Shown: one piece after another, positions 39,851 through 50,209 of the stretch
How the letters are laid out: the number at the start of each line of letters is the position of its first letter
Position numbering within the stretch: the stretch's first letter is position 1
Source of the DNA: Nostoc sp. LEGE 06077
Lineage (GTDB): Bacteria > Cyanobacteriota > Cyanobacteriia > Cyanobacteriales > Nostocaceae
Assembly: GCF_015207705.1 (NCBI RefSeq)
Contig: NZ_JADEWI010000022.1
Coordinates: forward strand, 1 to 64,000
DNA: 64,000 nt
Direction of reading: 5' to 3'
Made by a program: the position numbers and the translations under genes
The notes under the pieces: generated by a model
Seen by the model: only the letters and a program-made list of their open reading frames with translations
Databases searched by the model: none
What the model was told of the DNA's origin: nothing

Positions 39851-40417
39851 ATGAAATTTATCTCTTACATCGTTATTGCTTGTCTACTACTACTAACAGC
39901 TTGTACCTCGCCGACCAACGGTGCTGGGCCACAGCTAAAAGCGCAAGCCCCAATAATTGGCCCTGGTATTGAGGGTACGCTTAAAGCAACACAAACTGAG
40001 AATGGTTTTGTTTGGGTGGCGGTGGAACTCAAAGGTGATCCGAAAATCTTGACTCCGGGATTACATGGTGTTCACATCCATGAAACAGGTGCTTGTGAAG
40101 CAGGCACTGAAAAGCCTTTTAGTTCTGCTGGTGGACACTTTGACCCAGGCCCCTTTGGTTCATCAAAGCCTGTGGAAAAGAACCATCCTTATCATCTAGG
40201 GGATTTACCAAATATTAAAATTAATCCCCTAGGTCAAGGTCGTTTAGAAGCATTTGTTAGCAGTGTAAGTCTTTCCGATAGTCCAACCAGTCTATTTGAT
40301 GGTGATGGTAGTGCTGTAATTGTGCATAAACTCCAAGATCAAAAGAAGGCTGGAGGTACAGCAGATGAAGCTGGTGGTGGTCGTCTAGCTTGCGGTGCGA
40401 TCGCCAAAGCGAACTAG
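39851..40417 (+). CDS. sodC: Cu/Zn superoxide dismutase lipoprotein
   Basis: The 188-aa protein begins with a lipoprotein signal (LLLLTAC, Cys18). The SOD domain has the copper ligands in GVHIHETGACE, GGHFDPG and AVIVHKL, the zinc-site Asp in HLGDLPN, the paired Cys (ACE and LACG) and the terminal GGGRLACG. It would remove superoxide in the periplasm or at the outer face of a membrane. Cu/Zn SOD is uncommon compared with Fe/Mn SOD in cyanobacteria. Start is ATG 39851; the TTG upstream adds five residues. A hairpin at 40429 follows. Confidence 0.93.
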   Translation: MKFISYIVIACLLLLTACTSPTNGAGPQLKAQAPIIGPGIEGTLKATQTENGFVWVAVELKGDPKILTPGLHGVHIHETGACEAGTEKPFSSAGGHFDPGPFGSSKPVEKNHPYHLGDLPNIKINPLGQGRLEAFVSSVSLSDSPTSLFDGDGSAVIVHKLQDQKKAGGTADEAGGGRLACGAIAKAN

Positions 40418-40428
40418 TTTAAATGGGC

Positions 40429-40458
40429 GTAGGGAAAATCAAATATGATTCTCCCTAC
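40429..40458 (+). terminator. Hairpin after sodC
   Basis: GTAGGG(A)AAATC and GATT(C)TCCCTAC form a near-perfect stem, 12 bp past the stop codon. The downstream run is only moderately T-rich. Confidence 0.5.
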
Positions 40459-40618
40459 TTCTAGAGATTTGATTACTTTTGTTCCAGTTCCGATACATAA
40501 CATTGAAAGTTTCAGTGATCAATCTACAATTACTCTTAATGTGTATGGCTAAACTAACGCCAAAGTTGTGTACTTTAACGTAGTTGACCTACCATAAAGA
40601 TCCAACTTTCGTAAGACT

Positions 40619-42745
40619 ATGTTTGCAGGGGCGAAAAAATTATTCACACAGCCAGTAATAGTTACTAGCGTGCTAGTTACACTAATTTTGGTTGGGGTTC
40701 AAAGGCTCAGACTATTAGAATACTTTGAACTGAAGGTTTTTGACCAGATGATGCAAAGGCGTGCAGATTTACCTCCCGACCCTCGCCTTTTAATTGTGGG
40801 ATTTACAGAGGAGGATATCCAAGAACTCAAGCACATAACACCTACAGATGAAGAACTAGACAGGCTCCTAGGCAAATTAGAAAGTAACCAAGCCCGTGTC
40901 ATTGCTTTAGACTTCTTTCGAGATGTACCGATAGAACCTGGTCACACCCAACTGCTGAACCGCTTGCAAACAAACAAGAAAATTATTCCAATTTGTAGCA
41001 CGACAACGCCCCCTCCGCCGGGATTAGATGCAAATAATGTTGGCTTTGCCGATCTGCCAGAAGACCCCGATGCAGTTATTCGCCGCGCCCTGCTATTTGT
41101 CAATCCTGAACCAAAAACACCATGTCAAAGCCAGCAGTCTTTGGCAGTTGGAGCCGCATTTAAATATCTAGCAGACACAGCCAACATTCAACCACAAATT
41201 ACCCAAATAGGTGGCGCATTACAATTAAAATTGGGTAAAACCTTATTTAACCGTCTACCACAAAATGCTGGCGGTTATATAGAAGCAGATAACGGTGGTT
41301 TTCAAATCTTGCTCAACTACCGTTCTTTTCATAATGTTGCCCGAACAGTCAGTTTTACAGACGTACTCAACAATAAAGTCAATCCTGATTGGGTCAAGGG
41401 CAAAATCGTTTTAATTGGAGCCACAGCACCTAGTAAGCAGGATATTCGCAACACTCCTTACTCTACTGGTAGACAAGATAACGCTGGGAAGATGCCAGGA
41501 ATTGTCATTCATGCACATATTGTCAGTGAAATTCTCAGTGCAGTGATTGACCAAAGACCAATATTTTGGTTCTTCCCCGAATGGGGAGAAATAACTTGGC
41601 TTTGGGGCTGGACTTTAATAGGTGCGTTGATCGGATGGAAAATTAAGCATCCACTGCTTCTAGGATTAGCTGGTGGAGGAGCTTTGATTTTCTTGGTAGG
41701 TGGTGGTTTTATCATCTTTAACCAAGCTGGATGGGTACCAATAGCACAGCCTGTAATCGGATTAATTGCAGCAGCTGGTAGCGTAGTTGTTTACACTGCG
41801 TATTCTGAAAAGTTACAGCGAGACAAAATTGCCAATCAGATTCAAGAACAAGAAAAAACTATAGACCTATTGAAATCGCTATTACGAGAAGGTGGCCCTG
41901 CTGCTAACGAAGCCAAATCACCGGTTGATAGCCAACCCCAAAGCGGTCAATTACTGAACAACCGCTACAAGGTTGCACAAGTATTAGGTTCTGGGGGTTT
42001 TGGTTATACTTACTTAGCCGACGATACCAAGCGTCCTGGCTCCCCAAAGTGTGTTGTCAAGCATTTACAACCAGCACAGAAAGACCCTAGATTTCTGGAA
42101 GTTGCTAGGCGTTTATTTCGTGTTGAGGCAGAAATTCTCGAAATTTTGGGACAACACAAGCGAATTCCTCAATTACTGGCTTACTTTGAAGAAAACCAGC
42201 AATTTTACTTGGTGCAGGAGTATATCAAAGGGCATTGCTTACAAGATGAATTAATTGCTGGTAAGCGTCTGGAAGAAGCTGAGGTGATCAAAATCTTAAC
42301 GGATGTTTTGAAGGTACTATTATTTGTCCACGATCATAATGTCATCCATCGAGATATCAAACCCAGTAATTTGATGCGTCGGGAAACAGATAATAGGATA
42401 GTACTAATTGACTTTGGTGCAGTCAAACAAATTCAACCCCAGCAAGAAGAGGAAAGCTTGACAGTGGCGGTGGGTACTCTTGGTTATGCGTCACCGGAAC
42501 AACTCATGGGTCAGCCAAGGTTGAACAGTGATATTCATGCGCTGGGAATGATTGGAGTTCAAGCTTTAACTGGAAAAAATGCTAAAGAAATTGAGCGTGA
42601 TCCACTAACAACCGTGCTAATGTGGCGAGATAAGGCACAAGCGTCCGATGGGTTAGCTGCAATATTAGAACGGATGACTTCTTTTGATTATCTGAGAAGA
42701 TATCAAACTGTTAAAGAAGTGCTTGAGGATCTAGATAAGCTCTAG
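40619..42745 (+). CDS. CHASE2 - Ser/Thr protein kinase
   Basis: The 708-aa protein has an N-terminal signal anchor (VIVTSVLVTLILVGVQ), an extracytoplasmic CHASE2 sensor domain (about 40-320, with LLIVGFTEEDIQ and GKIVLIGATAPS), three closely spaced membrane helices (about 325-395) and a cytoplasmic kinase domain from about 445. Kinase motifs are GSGGFGYTYLADD, HRDIKPSN (His577-Arg-Asp579) and DFG (Asp598). The HRD and DFG residues are intact, so it should be active. The stimulus is unknown. It lies near the two FHA-domain redox proteins, which bind phosphothreonine; whether they are its targets is a hypothesis. Confidence 0.93.
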   Translation: MFAGAKKLFTQPVIVTSVLVTLILVGVQRLRLLEYFELKVFDQMMQRRADLPPDPRLLIVGFTEEDIQELKHITPTDEELDRLLGKLESNQARVIALDFFRDVPIEPGHTQLLNRLQTNKKIIPICSTTTPPPPGLDANNVGFADLPEDPDAVIRRALLFVNPEPKTPCQSQQSLAVGAAFKYLADTANIQPQITQIGGALQLKLGKTLFNRLPQNAGGYIEADNGGFQILLNYRSFHNVARTVSFTDVLNNKVNPDWVKGKIVLIGATAPSKQDIRNTPYSTGRQDNAGKMPGIVIHAHIVSEILSAVIDQRPIFWFFPEWGEITWLWGWTLIGALIGWKIKHPLLLGLAGGGALIFLVGGGFIIFNQAGWVPIAQPVIGLIAAAGSVVVYTAYSEKLQRDKIANQIQEQEKTIDLLKSLLREGGPAANEAKSPVDSQPQSGQLLNNRYKVAQVLGSGGFGYTYLADDTKRPGSPKCVVKHLQPAQKDPRFLEVARRLFRVEAEILEILGQHKRIPQLLAYFEENQQFYLVQEYIKGHCLQDELIAGKRLEEAEVIKILTDVLKVLLFVHDHNVIHRDIKPSNLMRRETDNRIVLIDFGAVKQIQPQQEEESLTVAVGTLGYASPEQLMGQPRLNSDIHALGMIGVQALTGKNAKEIERDPLTTVLMWRDKAQASDGLAAILERMTSFDYLRRYQTVKEVLEDLDKL

Positions 42746-43590
42746 CAGTATACTTCGACTCCCTTCCCTACGAGAGGCTACGCCAAGGAATACGCTCAGG
42801 GGGGGTATAGTAGTTTTTGCACAGATGTACCCTGATAATATAGCCGTAGCCACACAGCTTAGAATATCCTAAAATGCCAAAACCAATTCACTGCCAGCAT
42901 TTCACTTTTGACTTTTGCTATAGCTACTCAAGCAAACTTGATAAGTAGAACAATACTTCCAGCCCAACGCACTACCTCTCTTTGGCGGTTCGTTTTTTCG
43001 ATGTGGTATAAACAATCAGGGATCAATGATCTCACTCAGAGGTGCAGAGAAGATGAGGAGTTTTCTACTTGAGTATCTGAATAGTTCATTCCTTAATTCA
43101 GCAAAGCCATTTTTTCATAATTTTGAATAAATTATGAGCTAATTTCTCAGTAGCACTTTGTTGATGAGATACTAAAAATAGAAAATAAAATCTGATCGCC
43201 ACCTACTTGATTTTTTCTTACTTCCGAAATAGGCGATCGCCACAGTTATCTGCTGTATTATCTATATCTTGAATATTGTAAAATTTGGTAATAGATATTA
43301 CTGTACTACCTAAAGGATGATTGTATGCAAAAGGCTGATATCTACTGCAAAATAGATATTTTTATCGATAAGGATTGCTACCATACTCGGTAAGTACTAA
43401 CACAGAAGTCAAGAATGAATAACTTTGGGACAATTAGAAGCAATAAAAGTTCCTAATTTAAATCCCTGGATAAGATAAAAAATTAATCTGGCTGGTAATG
43501 ATCACAGCAAGGTCAATGAATTCTTATTTAGTTAATGACTTGAATCAAAGTTTAGCTGTACACCCTCCTTATGTCGAATCGAGCTAATTT
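42746..43590. other. 845-bp spacer between CHASE2 kinase and TPR gene
   Basis: No open frame of note. It begins with a degenerate spacer repeat (CTTCCCTACGAGAGGCTACGCC near 42763) and contains TATAGCCGTAG at about 42840, an 11-mer also found at 890 and 11159. An exact GTA-N8-TAC palindrome lies at 43288-43301, but it lacks a matching -10 box. Two HIP1-like sites occur. Nothing that looks like an RNA gene. Confidence 0.4.
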
Positions 43591-44295
43591 ATGAAGCACA
43601 GACTCCTCACTGTTACAGCACTAATGACAATAACATGGTTTACGTCTTTAGGTAAAATCAAACCCGCAACTGCTAGTCAAACCTACAGAAGTAACCTTAA
43701 TCAGTTGGCCGCCATTAGTTCTAGTTCTAATCAAAATGGTATTGGACAACAATTGTCTCTAATGCTTGTAATTGCTGGTAGTGGAGTCTTTGGTTGGCTA
43801 GTTATCAAAAATAACAAATCGGTTTTGAGCAAACTTTCTGTTCAGAAAATAAATTTAGCCGAAAGTGTCGCCCCAGAAGTACCGATCTCGAAGGATACAA
43901 CTCTTCAAGAAGAACTTCATAACACTACACAAACTACAGATATTGCCACATATATTAAACGAGCCTATAGCCATTTCAAACAAGGGGATACTCCCAGAGC
44001 AATTGAGGAATTCAATCATGCTATTGGTGTCAATCCCCAGAATGCTTATCTTTATGGTGAAAGAGCTAATTTTCGGCGTAAGAATCTTGGCGACAAGCAA
44101 GGAGCGATTGATGACTATAGCAAAGCAATTGGCATCCATCCGCAAAACGCTCTCTTCTATCTTTGGCGCAGCCAGGCTTATAATGACCTGGGCGAACAGA
44201 AAAAAGCTATGGAAGACTACAATACAGCGCTGCGTCTCGCTCCAGAAAATACGATGTATCACTCTTTCCATAGTGCTACCAACATTAGAGAATAA
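43591..44295 (+). CDS. Membrane-anchored TPR protein
   Basis: The 234-aa protein has a signal-like N-terminus (MKHRLLTVTALMTITWFTSL), a membrane helix near residues 55-75 (LSLMLVIAGSGVFGWLVI), a linker, and then three TPR units from about 120 to 225 (AYSHFKQGDTPRAIEEFNHA, GDKQGAIDDYSKAIGIHPQN, GEQKKAMEDYNTALRLAPEN). It would act as a protein-protein scaffold. The two frames overlapping it on other strands are shadows. Large untranslated spacers lie on both sides. Confidence 0.85.
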   Translation: MKHRLLTVTALMTITWFTSLGKIKPATASQTYRSNLNQLAAISSSSNQNGIGQQLSLMLVIAGSGVFGWLVIKNNKSVLSKLSVQKINLAESVAPEVPISKDTTLQEELHNTTQTTDIATYIKRAYSHFKQGDTPRAIEEFNHAIGVNPQNAYLYGERANFRRKNLGDKQGAIDDYSKAIGIHPQNALFYLWRSQAYNDLGEQKKAMEDYNTALRLAPENTMYHSFHSATNIRE

Positions 44296-45123
44296 TTATC
44301 TAGATAATTGCTAAATAAATTCCATCAAACCGCTACATTAATTAGCGATCGCTCTGCAAGTAGAATTTAATTAATTATTAATAGTTAAAAATTTTTACAA
44401 ACCATGAATATGGTGTAACCGCTTGTATCTGGTAGTCAGAAATTTGCAACTACTGTAGTTTTAATTACTGAGAAAACTACAACCATATTCTGAAGAGATA
44501 TAAAGTAGTTTTATTCCCCAGTTGTCAAAACAGAATTCAGGAGTCAGTCGCCAGAATTTTCCAATTGAATTCTGTGTGACTGGGGGATAGCGCAGTGGTA
44601 GCGAGTCTACATATATCTGAACAAGCGGGTGTAAGACTGTTCTAACTCCTGAATTCTTCTTCAACATAAATTTGCTGTGCCAAATCACAGTGCCGCATTG
44701 TTCAAGAATGCTGACAGGGTAATTATTGTATAAATACGCGAAATCAGTATCCGATGATACGTAAATTGCTTTGAGGTAAACTTCTATAGCCTGGAATACT
44801 AGCTAACTTACCCGGAGTTCTCAAGATTCGTCATCTCTTAGCCAATCGGGAAAATTCATCAAATAGAAATATTACCTACGCAAATATACTGGTAAAATCA
44901 GTAGATAAATTTATCGGAAATATATTTTGGGTGTGTATGGATTTGGGGCGATCGCTTATGCATATACGCCCATACTTGAGCATAAATCTGAGTAGTTTTT
45001 AGGCCGATACTCAGGCAAGATTCCTGCTACTAGCTGGATATTCAACAACAAAGGCGCAGTCAAACCGATTACCCATTCCTTCCACAACAACATTTAACAT
45101 ATCTTGGTCTCTATCTACATACC
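44296..45123. other. 828-bp spacer upstream of the first TpsB-CHAT locus
   Basis: It holds the 124-bp GAATTCAGGAGT inverted repeat (listed separately) and otherwise A/T-rich sequence. A minus-strand frame at 44461-44688 is part of that repeat and not credible. No promoter assigned. Confidence 0.4.
44533..44656. repeat. GAATTCAGGAGT-bounded repeat with a tRNA-like core
   Basis: Perfect 12-bp terminal inverted repeats GAATTCAGGAGT (44533-44544) and ACTCCTGAATTC (44645-44656) bound the element. Inside is GGGGGATAGCGCAGTGGTAGCG, resembling a tRNA D-arm, but no anticodon or T-arm can be found. It looks like a small dispersed repeat, probably non-autonomous. Confidence 0.6.
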
Positions 45124-46920
45124 ATGCCTGCTGAATATTTTTTGAGTCTGAAATATCAGAAGCGATCGCTCAATTTGCTGATCCTCCTATCCTTATTTCT
45201 GGGCAATTTATCTCCCAGTCCGGTGAAAGCGCAGACGAGGAATATTAATCTAGTAGCTCAAACTAGGACTAATCTGCCAGCACCAGAAACTTTACCCAGA
45301 CCACAACTACCGCAACCTACGCCACCAGAGACTCCCACCCTACCACCTCCAGAAGATTTATTCCGCACACCCAACGAAACTACTCCGACTCCAGAAACAG
45401 TCCCCAGTGGTGGATTAGACACAATTCGCGTAGACCGCTTTGAAGTAATTGGTAGTACTGTATTTAGCCCTGAAGAATTAGCTGCGGTCACTAAAGAATT
45501 TACTGGTAAACCCATCACCTTTGCTGAACTACTGCGGGTGAGTGATGCTGTGACAAAACTCTATACAGACAAAGGGTACATTTCTTCTGGGGCATTTATT
45601 CCCGCTGATCAAACCTTCAAAGCCAGAGGTGGTGTAGTCAAAATCAATGTAATTGAAGGTAAGGTTGAAAGTATAGAAATTAGAGGACTCCAACGGCTCA
45701 ACCCAGATTATGTGCGTAGTCGCATCGCCGTAGCCACAGGCCAACCCCTCAACGTGAATAAGTTACTGCAAGCACTGCAACTACTACAACTTAACCCCTT
45801 AATTAAAAATATTTCGGCGGAGTTGGCTGCGGGTTCTAGTCCTGGAAGTAGCGTGATTGATATCAAGGTATCAGAAGCCAAAACCTTTAGCGCCCAAGTT
45901 AGCTTAAATAATAATCGCGTTCCTAGTATCGGTAGTTTTCAACGACAAATTCAACTTACTCAAGCCAATTTATTAGGATTAGGTGATGGACTTTCCATTG
46001 CTTATGCCAACACCGATGGTAGTAATGATGTTGATGTCAGCTATACATTACCAGTCAATGCCTACAATGGAACTGTGCAGTTTCAATATAATTACACCTC
46101 TAGCAATGTAGTAGAAGAACCCTTTGATGTTTTAGATATTGAAGGTAGATCCCAAGACTTTGCCGTGACATTTCGCCAACCACTGATTCAAACCCCAACT
46201 ACAGAATTTGCGTTGGGAATTACAGCCAATCGGCGCAACAGTGATATTGGCTATTTAGAATCTCTGGTTGGTGAACGTATTCCGTTTCCTTCACCAGGTG
46301 CTGTTGATGGACAAACACGCCTCTCGGTGCTGCGATTTTTTCAAGATTGGACACAACGCAATAGCCGAGAAGTATTTGCTGCGCGATCGCAATTTAGTTT
46401 TGGTCTAGATGCCTTTGATACTACCAACAGCGGCGCACCACCAGATAGTAGGTTTTTCTCGTGGCGGGGACAAGCTCAGTGGGTACGCCTACTCGCACCC
46501 GATACCTTACTCTTACTCCGTGCTGATGCTCAATTAGCTGATAGAGCATTAGTACCCCTAGAACAGTTTGGTTTAGGTGGTCAACAAACTGTGCGGGGCT
46601 ATCGTCAAGATTTACTCTTGACAGATAATGCTTTTTTTGTATCTGCCGAGTTACGCTATCCCATCCTCCGCGCCCCCCAATTAGGAGGTGTATTACAACT
46701 AACACCATTTATTGATTATGGAACTACTTACAACAGTTCTAACCGCGCCGATCCTGACCCCAATAGCCTAGCTTCCGTGGGATTGGGTTTATTGTGGCAA
46801 AGCGATCGCATCAATGCTCGGTTTGATTGGGGTATTCCCTTAATTGATGCAAATTCCCGCAATAACACCTTGCAAGAAAATGGGCTGTATTTTTCCCTTG
46901 TTTATACTCAACCATTTTAA
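45124..46920 (+). CDS. TpsB-type outer-membrane transporter (ShlB/FhaC/HecB family)
   Basis: The 598-aa protein has a signal peptide ending at VKAQ (about residue 37), a Pro/Thr-rich linker, two POTRA domains (RVDRFEVIGSTVFSPEELAA and KINVIEGKVESIEIRGLQRL onward) and a 16-strand-type barrel. The conserved VRGYRQ loop and a C-terminal aromatic (YTQPF) are present. Family members export large TpsA exoproteins across the outer membrane in two-partner secretion. No TpsA gene lies beside it; instead a TPR-CHAT protein follows 131 bp downstream. It is a paralogue of the protein at 61103-62854. Confidence 0.93.
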   Translation: MPAEYFLSLKYQKRSLNLLILLSLFLGNLSPSPVKAQTRNINLVAQTRTNLPAPETLPRPQLPQPTPPETPTLPPPEDLFRTPNETTPTPETVPSGGLDTIRVDRFEVIGSTVFSPEELAAVTKEFTGKPITFAELLRVSDAVTKLYTDKGYISSGAFIPADQTFKARGGVVKINVIEGKVESIEIRGLQRLNPDYVRSRIAVATGQPLNVNKLLQALQLLQLNPLIKNISAELAAGSSPGSSVIDIKVSEAKTFSAQVSLNNNRVPSIGSFQRQIQLTQANLLGLGDGLSIAYANTDGSNDVDVSYTLPVNAYNGTVQFQYNYTSSNVVEEPFDVLDIEGRSQDFAVTFRQPLIQTPTTEFALGITANRRNSDIGYLESLVGERIPFPSPGAVDGQTRLSVLRFFQDWTQRNSREVFAARSQFSFGLDAFDTTNSGAPPDSRFFSWRGQAQWVRLLAPDTLLLLRADAQLADRALVPLEQFGLGGQQTVRGYRQDLLLTDNAFFVSAELRYPILRAPQLGGVLQLTPFIDYGTTYNSSNRADPDPNSLASVGLGLLWQSDRINARFDWGIPLIDANSRNNTLQENGLYFSLVYTQPF

Positions 46921-47051
46921 AAAGCCTGAAGTCTGAATAATCAAACAGAGTTCTGCCATTACAAAATCAACCACTTTTAGCAAAACTTTTTTCCGCCAAG
47001 CCAAATTACGAATTCAATTACCTGCCTTTGCCAGTGGGAGCCACTTATCCT

Positions 47052-49850
47052 ATGTCTGCACTTCTTTTTTTAGCCACAATATCACAAATTACTCACCCAG
47101 TTGCCCTGATTCCCAACTCTTACCAAGTTGCAATTCAAAATATCACTGCACCCATAACAGATACCCTGCTATCGAAAAGTCCGCAACAAATTTTAGAACA
47201 AGGGATTCAAATTTACCAATCAGAAAAATTTACGGAAGCTGTGAAGTTATTCCAAAATGCAGCTGGGAGCTTTCAAGCTCAAGGAGATCATCTTAATCAA
47301 GCCCTAGCATTAAACTATCTGGCATTAGCTAATCAGCAAGTAGGACAATTACCCCAGGCTCAGAAGGCGATCGCCGAGAGTTTAGCATTATTAAAAATTG
47401 CTAGACAAAAAGATTCTCGTGAGTATTTATCGATACTTGCCCAAGCTCTGAACACTCAAGGACAAGTACAACTAGCATCAGGACATTCCCAAGAAGCATT
47501 AACCAGCTGGGAACAAGCCACAGCTATATATAGCAAAATGGGTGATGATGCAGGTAAAATTGGTAGCCAACTCAATCAAACTCAGGCATTGCAAGCATTA
47601 GGGCTGTATCGCCGCGCCAAAATTACCTTAATTCAAGTCAATCAAATTCTGCAAAAACAACCAGTCTCTCCGTTAAAAGCCACAGGACTGCTGAATTTAG
47701 GTAATACTTTGCGGTTAGTGGGTGATTTAAGTCAAGAAGATATTACTGTCAAAGATATAGACAAACTTGGCTCTGTGCAAGTGTTAGAGCAAAGTTTATC
47801 CATTGCCGAACAAGTATATCCCCAATTAATTCCCGAAATTCATTTGAGTTTAGGAAACACTGCCCAAGCCTTGAGTTTAGGTAAAAGCCCCGAAGAGAAA
47901 AGTCGCAGAATTACTCAAGCTTTAGATTATTACCAAAAAGCTGCCGTTACTAAATCACCGTTAACTAGGGTACAGGCACAACTTAATCAGATGCGCTTGT
48001 TAATGGATGAGCAAAAATGGCAGCAAGTACAAAGTTTGTGGCCAGAAATTCAGCAACAACTAAACGCAGCACCAGCAAGCCGCAAAACAATTTATGCCCG
48101 GATTAACTTTGCTCAGAGTTTAACTTGCTTTAAACAGTTAACTGAACCTTCCCGGATGGGAATCAATGCTAATTGTCCCAAAAATGAGCTAGTAGCAGAT
48201 GCTAGTTTGAGTCATGTGAAAAGCTTAGACGGGGCAAATGTGGAATGGAAAGCGATCGCCCAAATTATTGCTGTCGCCGTTGATCAAGCCAAAACCCTGA
48301 AAGATATGCGGGCAGAAGCTTATGCTTTAGGGACATTAGGTAATTTGTATGAGCAAACTCACCAGTGGTCAGAAGCGCAACAACTGACCCAACAAGCCTT
48401 AAAATTGGCTGAAGGGATTGGTGCAGCTGATATTGCCTATCGTTGGCATTGGCAATTAGGCCGAATTCTCAAAGCGCAAGATAACCCCCAACGTAACGAA
48501 CAAGGGGCGATCGCTTCTTACACCAAAGCCGTGAATATTCTCAAGTTGTTGCGGAGTGATTTAGTCGCCATTAACCGCGAAGTGCAGTTTTCCTTTCAAG
48601 AAGGGGTTGAGCCTGTTTATCGAGAACTAGTGAGTTTACTGCTGCAAAATTCGCCATATCAAGACAATTCTGAAGCCAGCCAGCAAAATCTCAAAACTGC
48701 CAGGGATGTAATTGAGTCATTGCAATTAGCAGAATTAGACAACTTCTTTCGCAAAGCTTGTTTAGATGCTAAACCTGTGCAGATTGATGAAATTGATCGT
48801 ACAGCCGCAGTGATTTATCCGATTATTTTGAGCGATCGCTTGGAGGTGATTGTTTCTTTACCCAACAAGTTAAAGAACCAAAAACAAAACTTGTTATTAC
48901 GCCCCAAACCAATTCCTGTTTCGCAAACAGAAGTAGAAAAGACTATTCAAGAACTCCGAGCAACATTGGTGACACGCTCAACTCGTGACTTTTTGCCGGT
49001 TTCCCAAAAAGTTTATAACTGGTTAATTAAAGATATCGAACCTCAGTTGCAAGCATACAAAGTGCAGAACTTGGTGTTTGTCTTAGATGGAACACTGCGG
49101 AGTGTGCCGATGGCTGCCCTGTATGATGGCAAACAATATTTAATTCAAAAGGGGTATAACATTGCACTGACACCAGGGTTACACCTGTTACCGAACCGTT
49201 CCTTAACCAGACAAAAACCGCGTACCATTGCTGCGGGAATTACAGAAGCCCTAGGAACCTTTGAGGGACTACCCAGTGTCAAAAACGAAATTAATACCAT
49301 TCAACAAGAAGTTCCAACGCGAGTGCTGCTAGACAGTCAATTTACGAAAATAGCTTTAGAAAAAGCTATCAAGTCATTTCCTGCACCTGTAGTTCACCTC
49401 GCAACCCACGGTCAGTTTGCTTCCAATGCCGAAGACACCTACATTTTGACTTGGAAAAATTCTGATGAGAAAGACCCAGCCTTATCAAGCGATCGCGTTA
49501 ACGTCAACGAATTGAGTTCTTTATTACAAAGCCGAGAGACAAGCCAAAAAAATGCGATCGAGTTATTGGTTTTAAGTGCTTGCCAAACTGCGAGCGGTGA
49601 TAAACGTGCTGGCTTAGGAATTGCGGGATTTGCTCTGCGTTCTGGAGCGCGTAGTACACTGGCAACATTGTGGAGTGTAGATGATCAAGCTACTGCAAAG
49701 ATAATGGGTGAATTTTATAAACAATTCGCTAATACCAAAGAGAGTAAAGCAGAAGCATTAAAACGCGCTCAACTATTGCTCTTGACAGACCCTGAATATA
49801 AGCATCCTTACTATTGGGCCCCTTACGTTTTAGTAGGCAACTGGTTATAA
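47052..49850 (+). CDS. TPR - CHAT caspase-like protease
   Basis: The 932-aa protein has an array of TPRs over about residues 45-500 (GIQIYQSEKFTEAVKLFQNA, ALGTLGNLYEQTHQWSEAQQ and others). A C-terminal CHAT domain (about 590-932) has catalytic His786 (HLATHG) and Cys844 (LSACQTASG), followed by GFALRSGARSTLATLWSVDDQ. CHAT domains are caspase/separase-like Cys proteases, known in the Craspase system and in bacterial cell-death pathways. The N-terminus is hydrophobic and may be a weak signal. The start is the ATG at 47052; a TTG at 47028 is also in frame. Its pairing with a TpsB gene is repeated at the end of the window. Confidence 0.93.
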   Translation: MSALLFLATISQITHPVALIPNSYQVAIQNITAPITDTLLSKSPQQILEQGIQIYQSEKFTEAVKLFQNAAGSFQAQGDHLNQALALNYLALANQQVGQLPQAQKAIAESLALLKIARQKDSREYLSILAQALNTQGQVQLASGHSQEALTSWEQATAIYSKMGDDAGKIGSQLNQTQALQALGLYRRAKITLIQVNQILQKQPVSPLKATGLLNLGNTLRLVGDLSQEDITVKDIDKLGSVQVLEQSLSIAEQVYPQLIPEIHLSLGNTAQALSLGKSPEEKSRRITQALDYYQKAAVTKSPLTRVQAQLNQMRLLMDEQKWQQVQSLWPEIQQQLNAAPASRKTIYARINFAQSLTCFKQLTEPSRMGINANCPKNELVADASLSHVKSLDGANVEWKAIAQIIAVAVDQAKTLKDMRAEAYALGTLGNLYEQTHQWSEAQQLTQQALKLAEGIGAADIAYRWHWQLGRILKAQDNPQRNEQGAIASYTKAVNILKLLRSDLVAINREVQFSFQEGVEPVYRELVSLLLQNSPYQDNSEASQQNLKTARDVIESLQLAELDNFFRKACLDAKPVQIDEIDRTAAVIYPIILSDRLEVIVSLPNKLKNQKQNLLLRPKPIPVSQTEVEKTIQELRATLVTRSTRDFLPVSQKVYNWLIKDIEPQLQAYKVQNLVFVLDGTLRSVPMAALYDGKQYLIQKGYNIALTPGLHLLPNRSLTRQKPRTIAAGITEALGTFEGLPSVKNEINTIQQEVPTRVLLDSQFTKIALEKAIKSFPAPVVHLATHGQFASNAEDTYILTWKNSDEKDPALSSDRVNVNELSSLLQSRETSQKNAIELLVLSACQTASGDKRAGLGIAGFALRSGARSTLATLWSVDDQATAKIMGEFYKQFANTKESKAEALKRAQLLLLTDPEYKHPYYWAPYVLVGNWL

Positions 49851-50209
49851 ATCAAATTGATTTTTTTGAAATCACCCTGATTCTTTCGTAAAAAAAACAG
49901 GGTTATTTCTAAGTTAATTGTGCAACATCTATCTATTGGTGGAACTCATGAAATTTTCTCTAAATTTAAATAACTATCCACAGTATATTTTTTATTATGA
50001 TGATTGGCTGAGAATTTGAATCCTCATATTATTACTATTGCTATAATTATAGATTTTTTTAACTCTGATTACTGAATTATAACTTTTAAATTCTCATACA
50101 AATTTATTATTCTCTTTGGTTCCACTACATCTGTCTTCAGTAGGGTTAAACACCAAATGTATGTTTGATAACGTGGCTAATGGCAACATAAATCACAAGT
50201 AAATTCGTT
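49851..50209. other. Spacer between the CHAT gene and the helical carotenoid protein gene
   Basis: 359 bp, strongly A/T-rich. A weak 6-bp hairpin (ACCCTG/CAGGGT at 49874-49903) with A- and T-runs may end the CHAT transcript. No gene seen. It should contain the carotenoid-protein promoter. Confidence 0.4.

Noticed and set aside
43288-43301. NtcA binding site (GTA-N8-TAC)
   Set aside because: The palindrome is exact but there is no -10 box about 22 bp downstream and the nearest gene start is 290 bp away; several are expected by chance in 64 kb.
44577-44610. tRNA gene starting GGGGGATAGCGCAGTGGTAGCG
   Set aside because: No anticodon arm, T-arm or acceptor 3' half can be found; it lies inside a repeat.
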